Of a DNA stretch of 36,265 nucleotides, positions 6,905-17,000 are shown piece by piece. Each line of letters opens with the position of its first letter. Position 1 is the first letter of the stretch. The notes under the pieces were generated by a model that was not told where the DNA came from, ran no database searches, and saw only the letters and a list, made by a program, of their open reading frames with translations. Made by a program: the position numbers and the translations under genes. The DNA is from JANXVY01 sp034408685 (GTDB lineage: Bacteria > Pseudomonadota > Alphaproteobacteria > Rhizobiales > Hyphomicrobiaceae): NCBI GenBank assembly GCA_034408685.1, contig JAWXCP010000089.1, positions 1 through 36,265 of the forward strand, in the 5' to 3' direction.

Positions 6905-8788
6905 ATGTTCGATCTGCGAATTCTCAGGGCACCTAAGTCTCGGCAAATGGGTGCGGCACGGTGTTGGCCGATGTTGCTGGCCGTCTTGGCAGCGGCGATG
7001 GCCCTGCCGGTTTCATCGGTCAATGCGCAGCGGCAAGAAGAGCCGCGCACGGAACGCCGTGTCGGTCTGGTGATTGGCATTGATCGCTACCCGGCGTTGC
7101 CGCCGGGAGCCCAATTGACCAAGGCCGTCGCTGATGCCCGCGCCGTGCGCGACATGCTGCGCCAACGGCTGGGCTTCGATGAAGTGGTCTATGGCGAGAA
7201 CGTCGGCCTCGCGCAGACCCGTGAGCTGATGCTGTCCTTCTCCCAGAAGCTGAAGCCCGGCGATGTGGCGTTCGTCTACTTCGCCGGACACGGCATGAAC
7301 GTCCGGCTCGGCAACTATCTGTTGCCGTCGGACCTGCCGAGCTTGCGAGAGGTGACCACCGAAGCACAGATGCGGCTCGAAGAGGAAAGCATGGTCGAGC
7401 GATCGATCTCGGAGGAGCGTTTGCGCGAACTGGTGACATTGTCAGGCGCCAAGCTTGCGATCATGGTCCTCGATGCGTGCCGCAACAACGTGTTCCGCGA
7501 GGCGCTGGCGGCAGGCGGTCCGCGGACCCGGACGCTTGCCGTCAATACTCAGATCCAGGGCGCCCGCCCTATCGAGCGGTCGGCAGGCAGCAGCCCGACG
7601 CAGTTTATTTCGCTCTATTCGGCAAGTCCCGGTCAGCGGGCGCTCGACAGCCTAGGGCCGACCGACCAGCACCCGAACTCACCGTTCACGCGCGTGCTTG
7701 TCGAGCGGTTGCCGACGCCGGGCCAGCGCATCCACGAGGTCCTGCGTGCTCTGCGCGGCGAGGTCGTCGCCCTTGCGGCAAGCGTCGGGCACGATCAGCG
7801 TCCAGCGATCACAGATGAAGCGCTCGATGATGCGATCCTCGTGCCGGGCGGCAACGGTGGGCCGACGATGGCTGGCGCAACCAAACCAAATCCCACCCCC
7901 GCTGTACCGGCGCCCGGTCCCACGGTAGCCGCCGCTCCCGTTGTCGCCGCGCCTTTGCCGGCCGCCATAGCCCAGCCGTCTCTACAACGGCCAACCCGGC
8001 AACGTCCCTCGTTCGAGCCGGCCGCGACGACACCATCGCAAGCTCCAAACAGTTCGCAGGCGACGGCTGTGCCTGTAGATTGGGCAGGCTGGCGGCTTCA
8101 AATTGCCACCAACACGCAGATTTCTTCTGTCGCGGCCCATGCACTTTCGCCTGACGGGCGCATGATCGCTGCGTCGTACCGCGACAGGTCGCTGAAACTT
8201 TGGTCGGTCGACAGCGGACAGCAGATTGGCGCCATAGCAGGTGCCGATGACGTGCAAGACGCCCTGCTGTTTTCACCCGACGGATCGCTGCTGGCGGCCC
8301 ATAAGCGTCGCAGTGGTGCCGTGACAGTGTTCAACACGCGGGAGCGGACGAAATCATTCGTGTTGACGTCGCCCGTGGTTGAGAACGTGTCAGCAATGGC
8401 GTTCAGCGACGATGGCATGACGCTGACGCTTCGCGATAGCCGTGGTGCGGTCACTGCGTTCGACATCGCGTCCCGACGCGAGAGAGTTGCCTCGCCTGCT
8501 GACGCCGCTTGGTTATCGGTTCGCCGCTCGAGCGGTGCGGGCCTCGACGTGAGGGTCAATTCGGGCTCGCTGCGGGTTTACCGATCGACGCCTGGCTCAC
8601 GCCGCGAGGCGCGTTTGTACCACACGTTTGTTGACGGCGCGTGGGTTGGCATTGCCGAAGACGGCGTGTCGTTCACCGGCTCGAGCGACCGGGTGGCGGG
8701 CATGGTCCTTGCCAAAGGGGCAGACCGGTTGCCAGTTACGCGTGAGTTTATTGCGGCCCACTATCGTGCTGGCGGGTTCAGTCGGTGA
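6905..8788 (+). CDS. secreted caspase-fold (peptidase C14) protein with WD40-like repeats
   Basis: A 627-residue protein. Residues 1-41 form a signal peptide ending VNA, so it is probably exported. The p20-like caspase domain starts at RVGLVIGIDRYP (about 52-63); the catalytic His is H129 in YFAGHGM and the catalytic Cys is C192 in LDACRNN. Both are intact, so it should be an active cysteine peptidase with probable specificity for basic residues, as in metacaspase-like enzymes. A Pro/Ala-rich linker (about 330-405) leads to a C-terminal beta-propeller-like region with WD40-style units (ALSPDGRMIAASYRDRSLKLW, LLFSPDGSLLAA, AFSDDG). GGAGG six bases before the ATG at 6905 sets the start. The biological target is unknown. 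Confidence 0.92.
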   Translation: MFDLRILRAPKSRQMGAARCWPMLLAVLAAAMALPVSSVNAQRQEEPRTERRVGLVIGIDRYPALPPGAQLTKAVADARAVRDMLRQRLGFDEVVYGENVGLAQTRELMLSFSQKLKPGDVAFVYFAGHGMNVRLGNYLLPSDLPSLREVTTEAQMRLEEESMVERSISEERLRELVTLSGAKLAIMVLDACRNNVFREALAAGGPRTRTLAVNTQIQGARPIERSAGSSPTQFISLYSASPGQRALDSLGPTDQHPNSPFTRVLVERLPTPGQRIHEVLRALRGEVVALAASVGHDQRPAITDEALDDAILVPGGNGGPTMAGATKPNPTPAVPAPGPTVAAAPVVAAPLPAAIAQPSLQRPTRQRPSFEPAATTPSQAPNSSQATAVPVDWAGWRLQIATNTQISSVAAHALSPDGRMIAASYRDRSLKLWSVDSGQQIGAIAGADDVQDALLFSPDGSLLAAHKRRSGAVTVFNTRERTKSFVLTSPVVENVSAMAFSDDGMTLTLRDSRGAVTAFDIASRRERVASPADAAWLSVRRSSGAGLDVRVNSGSLRVYRSTPGSRREARLYHTFVDGAWVGIAEDGVSFTGSSDRVAGMVLAKGADRLPVTREFIAAHYRAGGFSR

Positions 8789-9086
8789 ACACAATAACGA
8801 TCACGAGCTGCCGCTGAACCCGATACAACTTTAGCTTGTTTCTTTGAAGCCGTAGTCGCGGATGCTTTGCCTTCAGCCAATGTCGAAACGCAAGTGGCAG
8901 AATCCAGTCTTTGCACCAATGCGAAGTGAATACATCCGGCACGCAGCATGGGGGGGGGTGACGCGCTCGCTCGTGCCCGCAAAAATCTGGCTGGCCTGCC
9001 TACGCGGGCAATGAGTTCAAAGCTTCCTTAACCGCACTGTGATCTGACAACGCATGGTGTCTGCGTCACGAGTCTGGAGCGTTCCC

Positions 9087-9749
9087 GTGTCGGTCAAGTC
9101 GAGTGCCAAGTCCCTCGTTCGCAATCTGCTGCCCGAGGGCGTCGTCGATACGCTGCGGGATGTGCGCTATCAGCTGAAGACGGTCCGCCTGTCGGGCCTC
9201 GATTTCCGCCTGGAAGTACCCAACCGCCGGGTGCTGGAAGACGCGATCCTGCCAGCACTCGCAGCCGACCCGCGCTATCGCCGCGTGCTGTTCGTCGGCT
9301 GCCGCTGGTATACAAAAATTTACGGCGCGATCTTCCCCAACAGCGAATACTGGACGATCGAGATCGACCCGACACAAGCCAAATTCGGCAGCCAGGGTCG
9401 GCATATCGTGGACAGCTATCTCAACCTGTCGCGCCACGTCGAGCCGGGCTCGTTCGACGCAATCGTACTCAACGGCGTGTTCGGATGGGGGATCGACAAC
9501 CCGGCCGACACCGAGGTTGCGCTCTACGAGACGCTGCGGGCGTTGAACCCGGGCGGTATTGCCATCATCGGATATAACGCAACCGAGCAGAACCACCCGT
9601 CGTTCCTCGACCGGCCGTCGGAAGCGATGGCGATGTTCGAGCCGTTCATGTTGGAAGCGCTCGGTGGCACCACCTACGAGACGCCCGGCGACCCCGGCAA
9701 ACACACGTTCGTGTTTCTCCGCAAACCGGTAATCTCGACGCCGGCCTGA
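9087..9749 (+). CDS. putative SAM-dependent methyltransferase-like protein
   Basis: About 220 residues. The segment RRVLFVGCRWYTKIYGAIFP followed by YWTIEIDPTQAKFG has the shape of a class I methyltransferase motif I and the acidic residue ending strand 2. FDAIVLNGVFGWGIDN resembles motif IV, and ETLRALNPGGIAIIGYN the post-motif region. The glycine loop is poorer than usual (VGCRWYT instead of GxGxG), so activity is uncertain and the substrate is unknown. The frame opens at ATG 9054 without a ribosome binding site. GTG 9087 has GGAG seven bases upstream and was preferred. A run of nine G (8950-8958) lies in the upstream gap, which otherwise shows nothing. Confidence 0.75.
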   Translation: MSVKSSAKSLVRNLLPEGVVDTLRDVRYQLKTVRLSGLDFRLEVPNRRVLEDAILPALAADPRYRRVLFVGCRWYTKIYGAIFPNSEYWTIEIDPTQAKFGSQGRHIVDSYLNLSRHVEPGSFDAIVLNGVFGWGIDNPADTEVALYETLRALNPGGIAIIGYNATEQNHPSFLDRPSEAMAMFEPFMLEALGGTTYETPGDPGKHTFVFLRKPVISTPA

Positions 9750-9772
9750 CGCCGCGCGTTAGGTGACGCCGC

Positions 9773-10198
9773 CTACTTCCAGCTCGCGCCGCGCTTCACA
9801 ACCACCGGGCCGCCGCTGCTGCCCGGTTTGGCGGTCGCGAGTTTTGTCAGGTCGGCGAGAATGATGACGGCTTCCTTCGGGTCGTGGACCATGAAGCACA
9901 GGCTGAACTCGCCGTGCTTGCCCCAGCCCCATGCTTCCGCATCATCCACGTCGCGGGTATCGATGGCATAGCGATGAAACGAGCCGAAGGCGTTGTAATC
10001 GGGCCCTGGTTCGGCAGCCGGTGAGAGATCGGCGCTGCCACTCGTGAAATCGATCTGGATCGTGCAGGGCAGGTCTGGCACCCCGCCAGGAATATAGCCG
10101 CGCTTGATGATCGTCTTAGCAGCCAGCGCGGGCAAACCCGCGACGGCCAGTCCTGCGATGGCGGCGATGGCAGCGATAACGACTGGTAACCGGCGCAT
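9773..10198 (-). CDS. small secreted protein of unknown function
   Basis: About 141 residues with a clear signal peptide (MRRLPVVIAAIAAIAGLAVAG and cleavage near ALA-AK). The mature part is about 110 residues with two Cys (in LPCTIQID and SLCFMVHD) that may form a periplasmic disulphide. I do not recognise the family. The ATG at 10198 has GAGG six bases upstream and starts the signal peptide directly. The longer open frame to 10252 lacks a ribosome binding site. It faces the methyltransferase-like gene convergently and shares its strand with katG but has no obvious functional link to it. Confidence 0.75.
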   Translation of the reverse strand: MRRLPVVIAAIAAIAGLAVAGLPALAAKTIIKRGYIPGGVPDLPCTIQIDFTSGSADLSPAAEPGPDYNAFGSFHRYAIDTRDVDDAEAWGWGKHGEFSLCFMVHDPKEAVIILADLTKLATAKPGSSGGPVVVKRGASWK

Positions 10199-10285
10199 GC
10201 GGGCCTCGACGATCAAAGGGGTTGCGACGGCAGCACACAACTGCCGTCGCATGTTTCGCGCGTCGAATAGGCGCGGTCAAACCGA

Positions 10286-12496
10286 TCAGGCGAGATCGAA
10301 CCGGTCGAGGTTCATCACCTTGGTCCACGCCTGAGCGAAGTCGCGCACGAACTTCGCTTTGGCATCGCTCTGGGCATAAACTTCGGCCAGCGCGCGCAGT
10401 TGCGAGTTCGAGCCGAACACGAGGTCGACGCGCGTCGCCGTCCACTTCGACGCACCCGTCGTGCGGTCATGGCCTTCGAAGTCGTCGGCGGCTTCCGACG
10501 TCGGCTTCCACGTCGTACCCATGTCGAGCAGGTTGACGAAGAAGTCGTTGGTCAAGCTGCCCGGCTGCTGGGTGAAGACGCCGTGCTTCGTTTGTCCAGC
10601 GTTGGCGTCGAGAACGCGCAAGCCGCCGATCAGCACGGTCATTTCTGGTGCCGAAAGGGTCAACAACTGCGCCCGGTCCACCAGCAGTTCTTCTGCCGAC
10701 ACGGTGTACTTCGACTTCATGTAGTTACGGAAACCGTCGGCTGCCGGCTCGAGAACCGAGAAGCTTTCGACATCCGTCTGCTCTTGCGACGCGTCTGTAC
10801 GGCCCGGTGTGAAGCCGATCTCGATGGCGTGGCCAGCATTCTTTGCGGCTTGCTCGACGGCAGCAGTACCGGCCAGCACGATGAGGTCGGCGAGCGACAC
10901 TTTCTTGCCGCCGGTCTGGGCAGTGTTGAACGCCGATTGGATGCCTGCCAATAGGCCAAGGACCGTGGTGAGGCGGACGGGCTGATTGACCTCCCAGTCC
11001 TTCTGCGGGCTCAGACGAATGCGGGCACCGTTTGCCCCGCCGCGCTTGTCAGAGCCGCGGTACGTCGAGGCCGACGCCCACGCCGTCGAGACGAGATCGG
11101 AGATCGACAGACCCGACGCGAGAACTTGAGCTTTCAGCGCGGCGATGTCGGCAGCGTCGATCAACACATGATCGACAGCTGGAACAGGGTCTTGCCATAT
11201 CAGCACTTCGGCTGGAACCAGCGGGCCGCGATAGCGCGAACGCGGACCCATGTCGCGGTGGGTCAGCTTGAACCAAGCGCGGGCAAACGCGTCGGCGAAC
11301 TGGTCGGGGTTTTCGTGGAAGCGCTTCGAGATCGGCGCATAGGCCGGGTCCATCTTCATCGCCATGTCGGCGGTGGTCATCATCGTCGGAACGCGCTTCG
11401 ACGGATCGTGGGCGGCAGGCGCCAGATCCTTTTCGGCGACGTTCTTGGGAGCCCACTGCCATGCACCGGCCGGGCTCTTGACGAGCTCCCAGTCGTAGCC
11501 GAGCAGCATATCGAAATAGCCGTTGTCCCATTTGATCGGGTTTGGCGTCCAGGAACCCTCGATACCGCTGCCGATCTGGTCACCGCCGATACCGGTGCCA
11601 AAGCTGTTCTTCCAGCCAAGGCCCTGTTGTTCGATCGGCGCGCCTTCGGGCGATGTGCCCACATGCGCGGCATCACCGGCGCCATGAGATTTGCCGAACG
11701 TGTGGCCACCCGCCGTCAGCGCAACGGTTTCCTCGTCGTTCATCGCCATGCGGGCGAACGTGTCGCGGATGTCGCGCGCCGAGGCGAGCGGATCGGGGCG
11801 GCCGTTGGGGCCTTCCGGATTGACGTAGATCAGACCCATCTGCACGGCGGCGAGCGGATTCTCGAGCATGCGGTCGCCGGAATAGCGGCCATCGCCAAGC
11901 CAAGTGTCCTCTGCACCCCAGTAGATGTCTTCTTCCGGTTCCCAGATGTCGGGACGGCCAAAGCCGAAGCCGAACGTCTTGAGGCCCATGGTCTCCATAC
12001 CGACGTCGGCCGAAATGATCATCAGATCGGCCCAGGAGATCTGGTTGCCGTACTTCTGCTTGATCGGCCAGACGAGGCGGCGGGCCTTGTCGAGGTTGAC
12101 GTTGTCGGGCCAGCTATTGAGCGGCGCGAACCGCTGCGAGCCAGAGCCCCCACCGCCCCGGCCATCCCCCGTGCGATACGTGCCGGCCGCATGCCATGCC
12201 ATGCGGACGAAAAACGGTCCGTAATGGCCGTAGTCGGCCGGCCACCACGGCTGCGACTCGGTCATCAACGCGGCGAGGTCTTTTTTGAGCGCGACGACGT
12301 CGAGCTTCTTGACCTCTTCGGCATAATTGAACGTCTCACCCATCGGATTGGCCAAGCCAGAATGCTGATGGAGAATCTTGAGGTTCAATTGATTTGGCCA
12401 CCAGTCGCGGTTCGACCGGAACCCGACCGTCGTGTGCAAGCGCACGCGCCCCGACATGGGACACTTGCCTGAGTTCTCGCCACTTGTTCCGTCCAT
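10286..12496 (-). CDS. katG: catalase-peroxidase
   Basis: A 736-residue bifunctional haem catalase-peroxidase that removes hydrogen peroxide. The N-terminal haem domain has distal Arg98-Trp101-His102 (FFVRMAWHAAG). Tyr224 and Met250 complete the Met-Tyr-Trp cross-link with Trp101 that catalase activity requires, and proximal His265 lies in GGHTFGKSHG. The second, haem-free peroxidase-like domain runs from about 420 to the end. The length is typical for the family. The ATG at 12496 has GGGAGAG upstream and is the family start; the frame is open to 12607 but that extension is not conserved-looking. No oxyR or furA gene is adjacent, so regulation is not shown here. Confidence 0.97.
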   Translation of the reverse strand: MDGTSGENSGKCPMSGRVRLHTTVGFRSNRDWWPNQLNLKILHQHSGLANPMGETFNYAEEVKKLDVVALKKDLAALMTESQPWWPADYGHYGPFFVRMAWHAAGTYRTGDGRGGGGSGSQRFAPLNSWPDNVNLDKARRLVWPIKQKYGNQISWADLMIISADVGMETMGLKTFGFGFGRPDIWEPEEDIYWGAEDTWLGDGRYSGDRMLENPLAAVQMGLIYVNPEGPNGRPDPLASARDIRDTFARMAMNDEETVALTAGGHTFGKSHGAGDAAHVGTSPEGAPIEQQGLGWKNSFGTGIGGDQIGSGIEGSWTPNPIKWDNGYFDMLLGYDWELVKSPAGAWQWAPKNVAEKDLAPAAHDPSKRVPTMMTTADMAMKMDPAYAPISKRFHENPDQFADAFARAWFKLTHRDMGPRSRYRGPLVPAEVLIWQDPVPAVDHVLIDAADIAALKAQVLASGLSISDLVSTAWASASTYRGSDKRGGANGARIRLSPQKDWEVNQPVRLTTVLGLLAGIQSAFNTAQTGGKKVSLADLIVLAGTAAVEQAAKNAGHAIEIGFTPGRTDASQEQTDVESFSVLEPAADGFRNYMKSKYTVSAEELLVDRAQLLTLSAPEMTVLIGGLRVLDANAGQTKHGVFTQQPGSLTNDFFVNLLDMGTTWKPTSEAADDFEGHDRTTGASKWTATRVDLVFGSNSQLRALAEVYAQSDAKAKFVRDFAQAWTKVMNLDRFDLA

Positions 12497-12750
12497 GTGT
12501 CTCTCCCGTTTCCCAAATGCCTGACCGACCGAAATTAAGCGTCTAACCGCGCCTGATGACGCCCAGCATAACCGTGAAAGCTGCGCGCGTTCACTGACGC
12601 ACAGCAAAGTGCGGTGCTGACCCGCCCAGTTGACTACTAACGACCGATCCCCATAAGGGAAAATAGAATTTCATGCCTGCGTTCATTAGCCGGTCTGATG
12701 GCATGTCGCGCCCAATGCCCGACCTCGGGTCAGGGGACGGCGAAGTTTGC

Positions 12751-12798
12751 GATGTTTACATCACGCTGGCGATCATCGATATGATGGTATCGTGATCG
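12751..12798. promoter_or_regulatory. candidate operators upstream of RND efflux operon
   Basis: Two inverted repeats sit in the 325-base divergent gap between katG and the efflux operon. GATGT-TT-ACATC lies at 12751-12762. CGATCATCGATA (12770-12781) pairs with TATCGTGATCG (12788-12798), matching except for one extra base, and ends 23 bases before the adaptor start codon. Their place suggests binding sites for a TetR- or MarR-type repressor of the pump, but no such regulator gene is in the window. The rest of the gap (12497-12750) shows no gene and should hold the katG promoter. Confidence 0.5.
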
Positions 12799-12821
12799 GG
12801 CCGGAGCCGACAGGAGATATC

Positions 12822-14027
12822 ATGCCAAAAGTCGTTCTTTCAGATGCCGATGCTCGCCATCTTGGCAAGGTTTTGCTGCGTGGCCTCAGGTTGCTCCTCG
12901 CCGTTGTGACGTGTGCTGGACTGGCCGCAGTACCAGCATCGGCACAGGGACCGCCGACATTCCCGGTGACGGTCGCGACGCCGCTCGAACAGCGCATCAC
13001 AAACTGGGATGAATATTCGGGCCGCTTCGAGGCGGTATCGAGCGTCGAAGTTCGCGCCCGCGTGTCCGGTTTCGTCGAGAAAGTGCATTTCCAGGACGGC
13101 CAGATCGTCAAGGTCGGCGACCTGCTGTTTTCATTTGATAAGCGGTCTTTCGAACTTGCTGTCGAAAGCGCGATGGCCGAAGTCGCGCGCACCGAGGCGC
13201 AGGTCGAAGTCACGAGCGCGGATGTGGATCGCGCCGAACCGCTGGTCAAGAGCCGCACGATCTCAGGGCAAGCGTTCGATCAGCGGCGCGCCAATCTGGC
13301 TGTGGCGCAAGCCTCCAAGCAGGCCGCCGAGGCGGCACTCAAGACCGCCAAGCTCAACCTCGAATGGGCGGAAATCCGCGCCCCGATCGCCGGGCGGATT
13401 TCCGATAAGCGGGTCGACGTCGGCACGCTGATCGCCGGCGGCAGCACGCCGTCGCCGACACTGCTCACGACGATCGTGTCGCTCGATCCGATCCATTTTA
13501 TATTCGACGTCTCCGAGAGCGACTTCCTGCGCTATTCGCGCCTGTTCCTCTCGGGCGAGCGATCGAGTTCGCGCGATGTCTCAAACCCGGTCCGCATCCG
13601 GTTGGCCGACGAAAAAAATTGGCCGCACACGGGTAAGATGAACTTTGTCGACAACCAGCTTTCGACGCGCTCCGGTACGTTGCGCGGTCGCGCGGTGGTC
13701 GATAATGCAAAGCAGCTTCTGCAACCTGGCTTGTTTGGCCGCCTGCAGCTGTTCGGCGGCGAAGCCGATGCCTTGCTGATCCCCGATAGCGCCATCGTCT
13801 CCGATCAGGCGCGCAAGATCGTGTTCGTCATCGGCAAGGACGACGTCGTCGAGGGCCGCCCGGTGACGCTGGGCCCGATTGTCGACGGACTGAGGGTCGT
13901 CCGCGACGGGATCGACAAGCAATCACGGATCATCATCGAGGGCCTGGCCAATCCGGCGGTGCGCCCCGGGACGAAGGTCGTCCCGCAAGTCGGTCAGATC
14001 AAAGCTGCAGCGGCCGACTTGAAGTGA
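12822..14027 (+). CDS. RND efflux periplasmic adaptor (membrane fusion protein)
   Basis: A 401-residue periplasmic adaptor of the AcrA/MexA type, which links an inner-membrane RND pump to an outer-membrane channel. After an unusually long polar N-terminus (about 20 residues) comes a signal sequence ending ASA-Q. Then there is a lipoyl/barrel-sandwich hybrid region (SVEVRARVSGFVEKVHFQDGQIVKVGDLLF...AEIRAPIAGRISDKRVDVGTLI) split by an alpha-helical hairpin rich in Ala and Glu. Beta-barrel and membrane-proximal domains follow. No lipobox Cys was seen. The ATG at 12822 has AGGAG five bases upstream. The pump gene follows after 36 bases, so the two form an operon. No outer-membrane factor gene follows, so a separate TolC-like channel is presumed. 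Confidence 0.94.
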   Translation: MPKVVLSDADARHLGKVLLRGLRLLLAVVTCAGLAAVPASAQGPPTFPVTVATPLEQRITNWDEYSGRFEAVSSVEVRARVSGFVEKVHFQDGQIVKVGDLLFSFDKRSFELAVESAMAEVARTEAQVEVTSADVDRAEPLVKSRTISGQAFDQRRANLAVAQASKQAAEAALKTAKLNLEWAEIRAPIAGRISDKRVDVGTLIAGGSTPSPTLLTTIVSLDPIHFIFDVSESDFLRYSRLFLSGERSSSRDVSNPVRIRLADEKNWPHTGKMNFVDNQLSTRSGTLRGRAVVDNAKQLLQPGLFGRLQLFGGEADALLIPDSAIVSDQARKIVFVIGKDDVVEGRPVTLGPIVDGLRVVRDGIDKQSRIIIEGLANPAVRPGTKVVPQVGQIKAAAADLK

Positions 14028-14063
14028 GTGTGACGTCGGTCAACGGCAAAAATAGGAGGCCGC

Positions 14064-17000
14064 ATGCGGCTCGCGCACTACTTCATCGACCGGCCGATCT
14101 TTGCGTCTGTGCTCTCGCTTCTGATCGTGATCATGGGCTTGATCGCGCAACGCTCTTTGCCGATCGCCGAGTACCCGGAAATCGCGCCGCCGACGGTCAA
14201 CATTACGGCCGTCTATCCCGGAGCCACCGCACAAACGATCGCTGAGACGGTTGCGACGCCCATCGAGCAGGAGGTCAACGGCGTCGACAACATGCTCTAC
14301 ATCTCGTCGCAATCGACGGGTGACGGGCGGCTGTCGGTCAACGTGGTGTTCAAACCCGGCACCAATATCGACCAAGCTCAGGTGCTGGTGCAAAACCGCG
14401 TCGCTGTGGCCCAGCCGCGCCTTCCAGAAGAGGTGCAGCGCCTCGGCATCGTGGTGCGCAAGGCCTCGCCCGACTTGATGATGGTCGTGCACATGATCTC
14501 GCCCGATGGCACGCGCGACCAGCAATACGTGTCGAACTACGCCACGCTCTACGTGAAAGACGTGCTGACCCGCGTCGATGGCGTCGGCAATGTCAACATT
14601 TTTGGCTCGCGCGACTATTCGATGCGCGTTTGGCTCGATCCCGCAAAGGTCGCGGCCCGCGGATTGACCGCCGGAGAGGTTGTTGCGGCGCTGCGCGCAT
14701 CAAACCTTCAAGTCGCCGCCGGTGCGTTGAACCAGCCGCCGGCCTCGTCGCCGGGTGCGTTTACGCTCAACGTCAAGACGCTTGGCCGGTTGTCGTCGCC
14801 CGACGAATTCGAAAACATCGTTATTCGTGCCGAGCCGGGTGGGCAGGTTATCCGCGTCCGCGACGTCGCGCGCGTCGAACTTGGCGCACAGGATTATACG
14901 GTCAACGCCTATCTCAACAACCAGACCGCGACGGCGCTCGTCATTTTCCAGCGGCCGGGGTCCAACGCCATCTCGACTGCGGACGCCATCAAGGCCGAGA
15001 TGGAGCGGCTCAAGAAGGATTTTCCGCCGGGCCTGACATATTCGATCGTCTATAATCCGACCGACTTCATTCAGGCCTCGATCGACGAGGTCGTGAAGAC
15101 CCTGATCGAGGCGATCTTGCTCGTCGTCGTGGTGGTCATTGTCTTCCTCCAGACGTGGCGGGCGGCAATCATTCCGATCCTGGCGATCCCGGTATCGCTG
15201 ATCGGGACGTTCCTGGTCATGGCTGCGGTCGGCGTTTCGTTCAATACGCTATCGCTGTTCGGTTTGGTGCTTGCCATCGGTATCGTCGTCGACGATGCGA
15301 TCGTTGTCGTCGAAAACGTCGAACGGTATTTGCGTGAGGGGATGTCGCCGAAAGAGGCAGCCCACAAAACCATGGATGAAGTCGGCGGCGCGCTAATTGC
15401 GATTTCGCTGGTACTGATCGGCGTCTTCCTGCCAACGGCCTTTATCGCAGGTCTGCAGGGTTCGTTTTACAAACAGTTCGCGATCACGATCGCTGCTTCA
15501 ACCGCGATCTCGTGCTTGGTTTCGCTGACGCTATCGCCGGCCTTGGCAGCGCTCCTGTTGAAGCCGCACCAAAAGCATGTCGAGCACACAGGCGTGATGG
15601 GTGCGCTCGGAGCGCCATTTCGCTGGTTCTTTGCCGGCTTCAATCGTGGGTTCGATTGGCTGTCGAACAGCTACGCATGGCTCACCGGCCGACTGGTCCG
15701 CATCGTCGCGATCATGCTCGTCCTCTATGGCGGGCTGTTGTACCTGACCTACGGTCTCTTGGCCTCGACGCCGACCGGGCTCATCCCACAGCTTGATCGG
15801 ACGTACTTTATCGCGGCGTTTTCGCTACCGCCGGGATCGACGCTGGAGCGGACAGATGCCGTTGTCCGGAAAGCCGGTGAGATCATTCTCAAGCGGCCAG
15901 GGGTGTCGGCTGCCGTCACGTTCGCCGGTTTCGACGGAGCGACGTTCACAAACGCGCCGAACACCGGCGTGATCTTCGTCCGCTTGGAGGACTTCAAGGA
16001 CCGCGAGAAAAAAGGCCTGACCAAAGACGGAATCCTCGGCGATCTGCGCATGCAAATGGGTGGTCTCAAGGAGGCGTTCGCCTTCGTGCTCGAACCGCCG
16101 TCCGTGCCCGGTATCGGAACAGGCGGTGGCCTCAAGGGCTACGTTCAGGACCGGGCAGGGCGAGGACTACCAGCGCTCGAAGGCGCCACGTGGGCGGTTG
16201 CTGGCAGCGCGGGACAAGTGCCAGGCATCGTGCAGCCGTTCACGCTGTTCAACACGCGCACACCAGAAATCTTCGCCGACATCGACCGCGTGAAGGCCGA
16301 ACAACTCGGCGTGCCGATCTCGCGCGTCTTCGAGACGTTGTCGGTCTACATGGGATCTTCATTCGTCAATGATTTCAACATTCTAGGCCGGACCTATCGG
16401 GTCACGGCTCAGGCTGACAATCCGTTCCGGCTGACCTTGCGCGACGTCGAGAACTTGAAAACCCGGTCTACCAGCGGGGAAATGGTCCCGCTCGGATCGG
16501 TCGCGACGTTCAATGACACCACGGGCGCCTACCGCGTGCCGAGATACAATCTTTATCCGGCAGCCGAGGTCCAGATGGGGCTCGCGCGCGGGTATTCCTC
16601 GGGGCAGGGGATCGCGGCCATCGAGAATATCGCGGCGACCAAACTGCCATCGGGCTTTGGCTTCGAGTGGACCGAAATTGCGCTGCAGGAAAAGCTCGCA
16701 GGCAATACGGCAACCCTGGCCTTCGGGCTGGCCGTCGTGTTCGTGTTCCTGCTGCTTGCGGCGCTCTACGAGAGCTGGCTCCTACCGCTCGCGGTGATCC
16801 TCATTGTGCCGATGTGTATTCTGGCGGCCATGATCGGTGTCAACTTGCGCGGTCTCGATCGCAATATCCTGGTCGAAGTCGGCCTCGTCGTTCTGGTGGG
16901 ACTTGCGGCTAAAAATGCGATCCTGATCGTCGAGTTCGCCAAGCAGGCCGAGGACCAGGGCAAGTCGCGGTTCGAGGCCGCAGTCGAGGCGGCGCGGACC

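Noticed and set aside
11126..12472. 448-codon plus-strand open frame
   Set aside because: It is fully antisense to katG, whose catalytic residues and length are intact; composition is typical of an antisense shadow.
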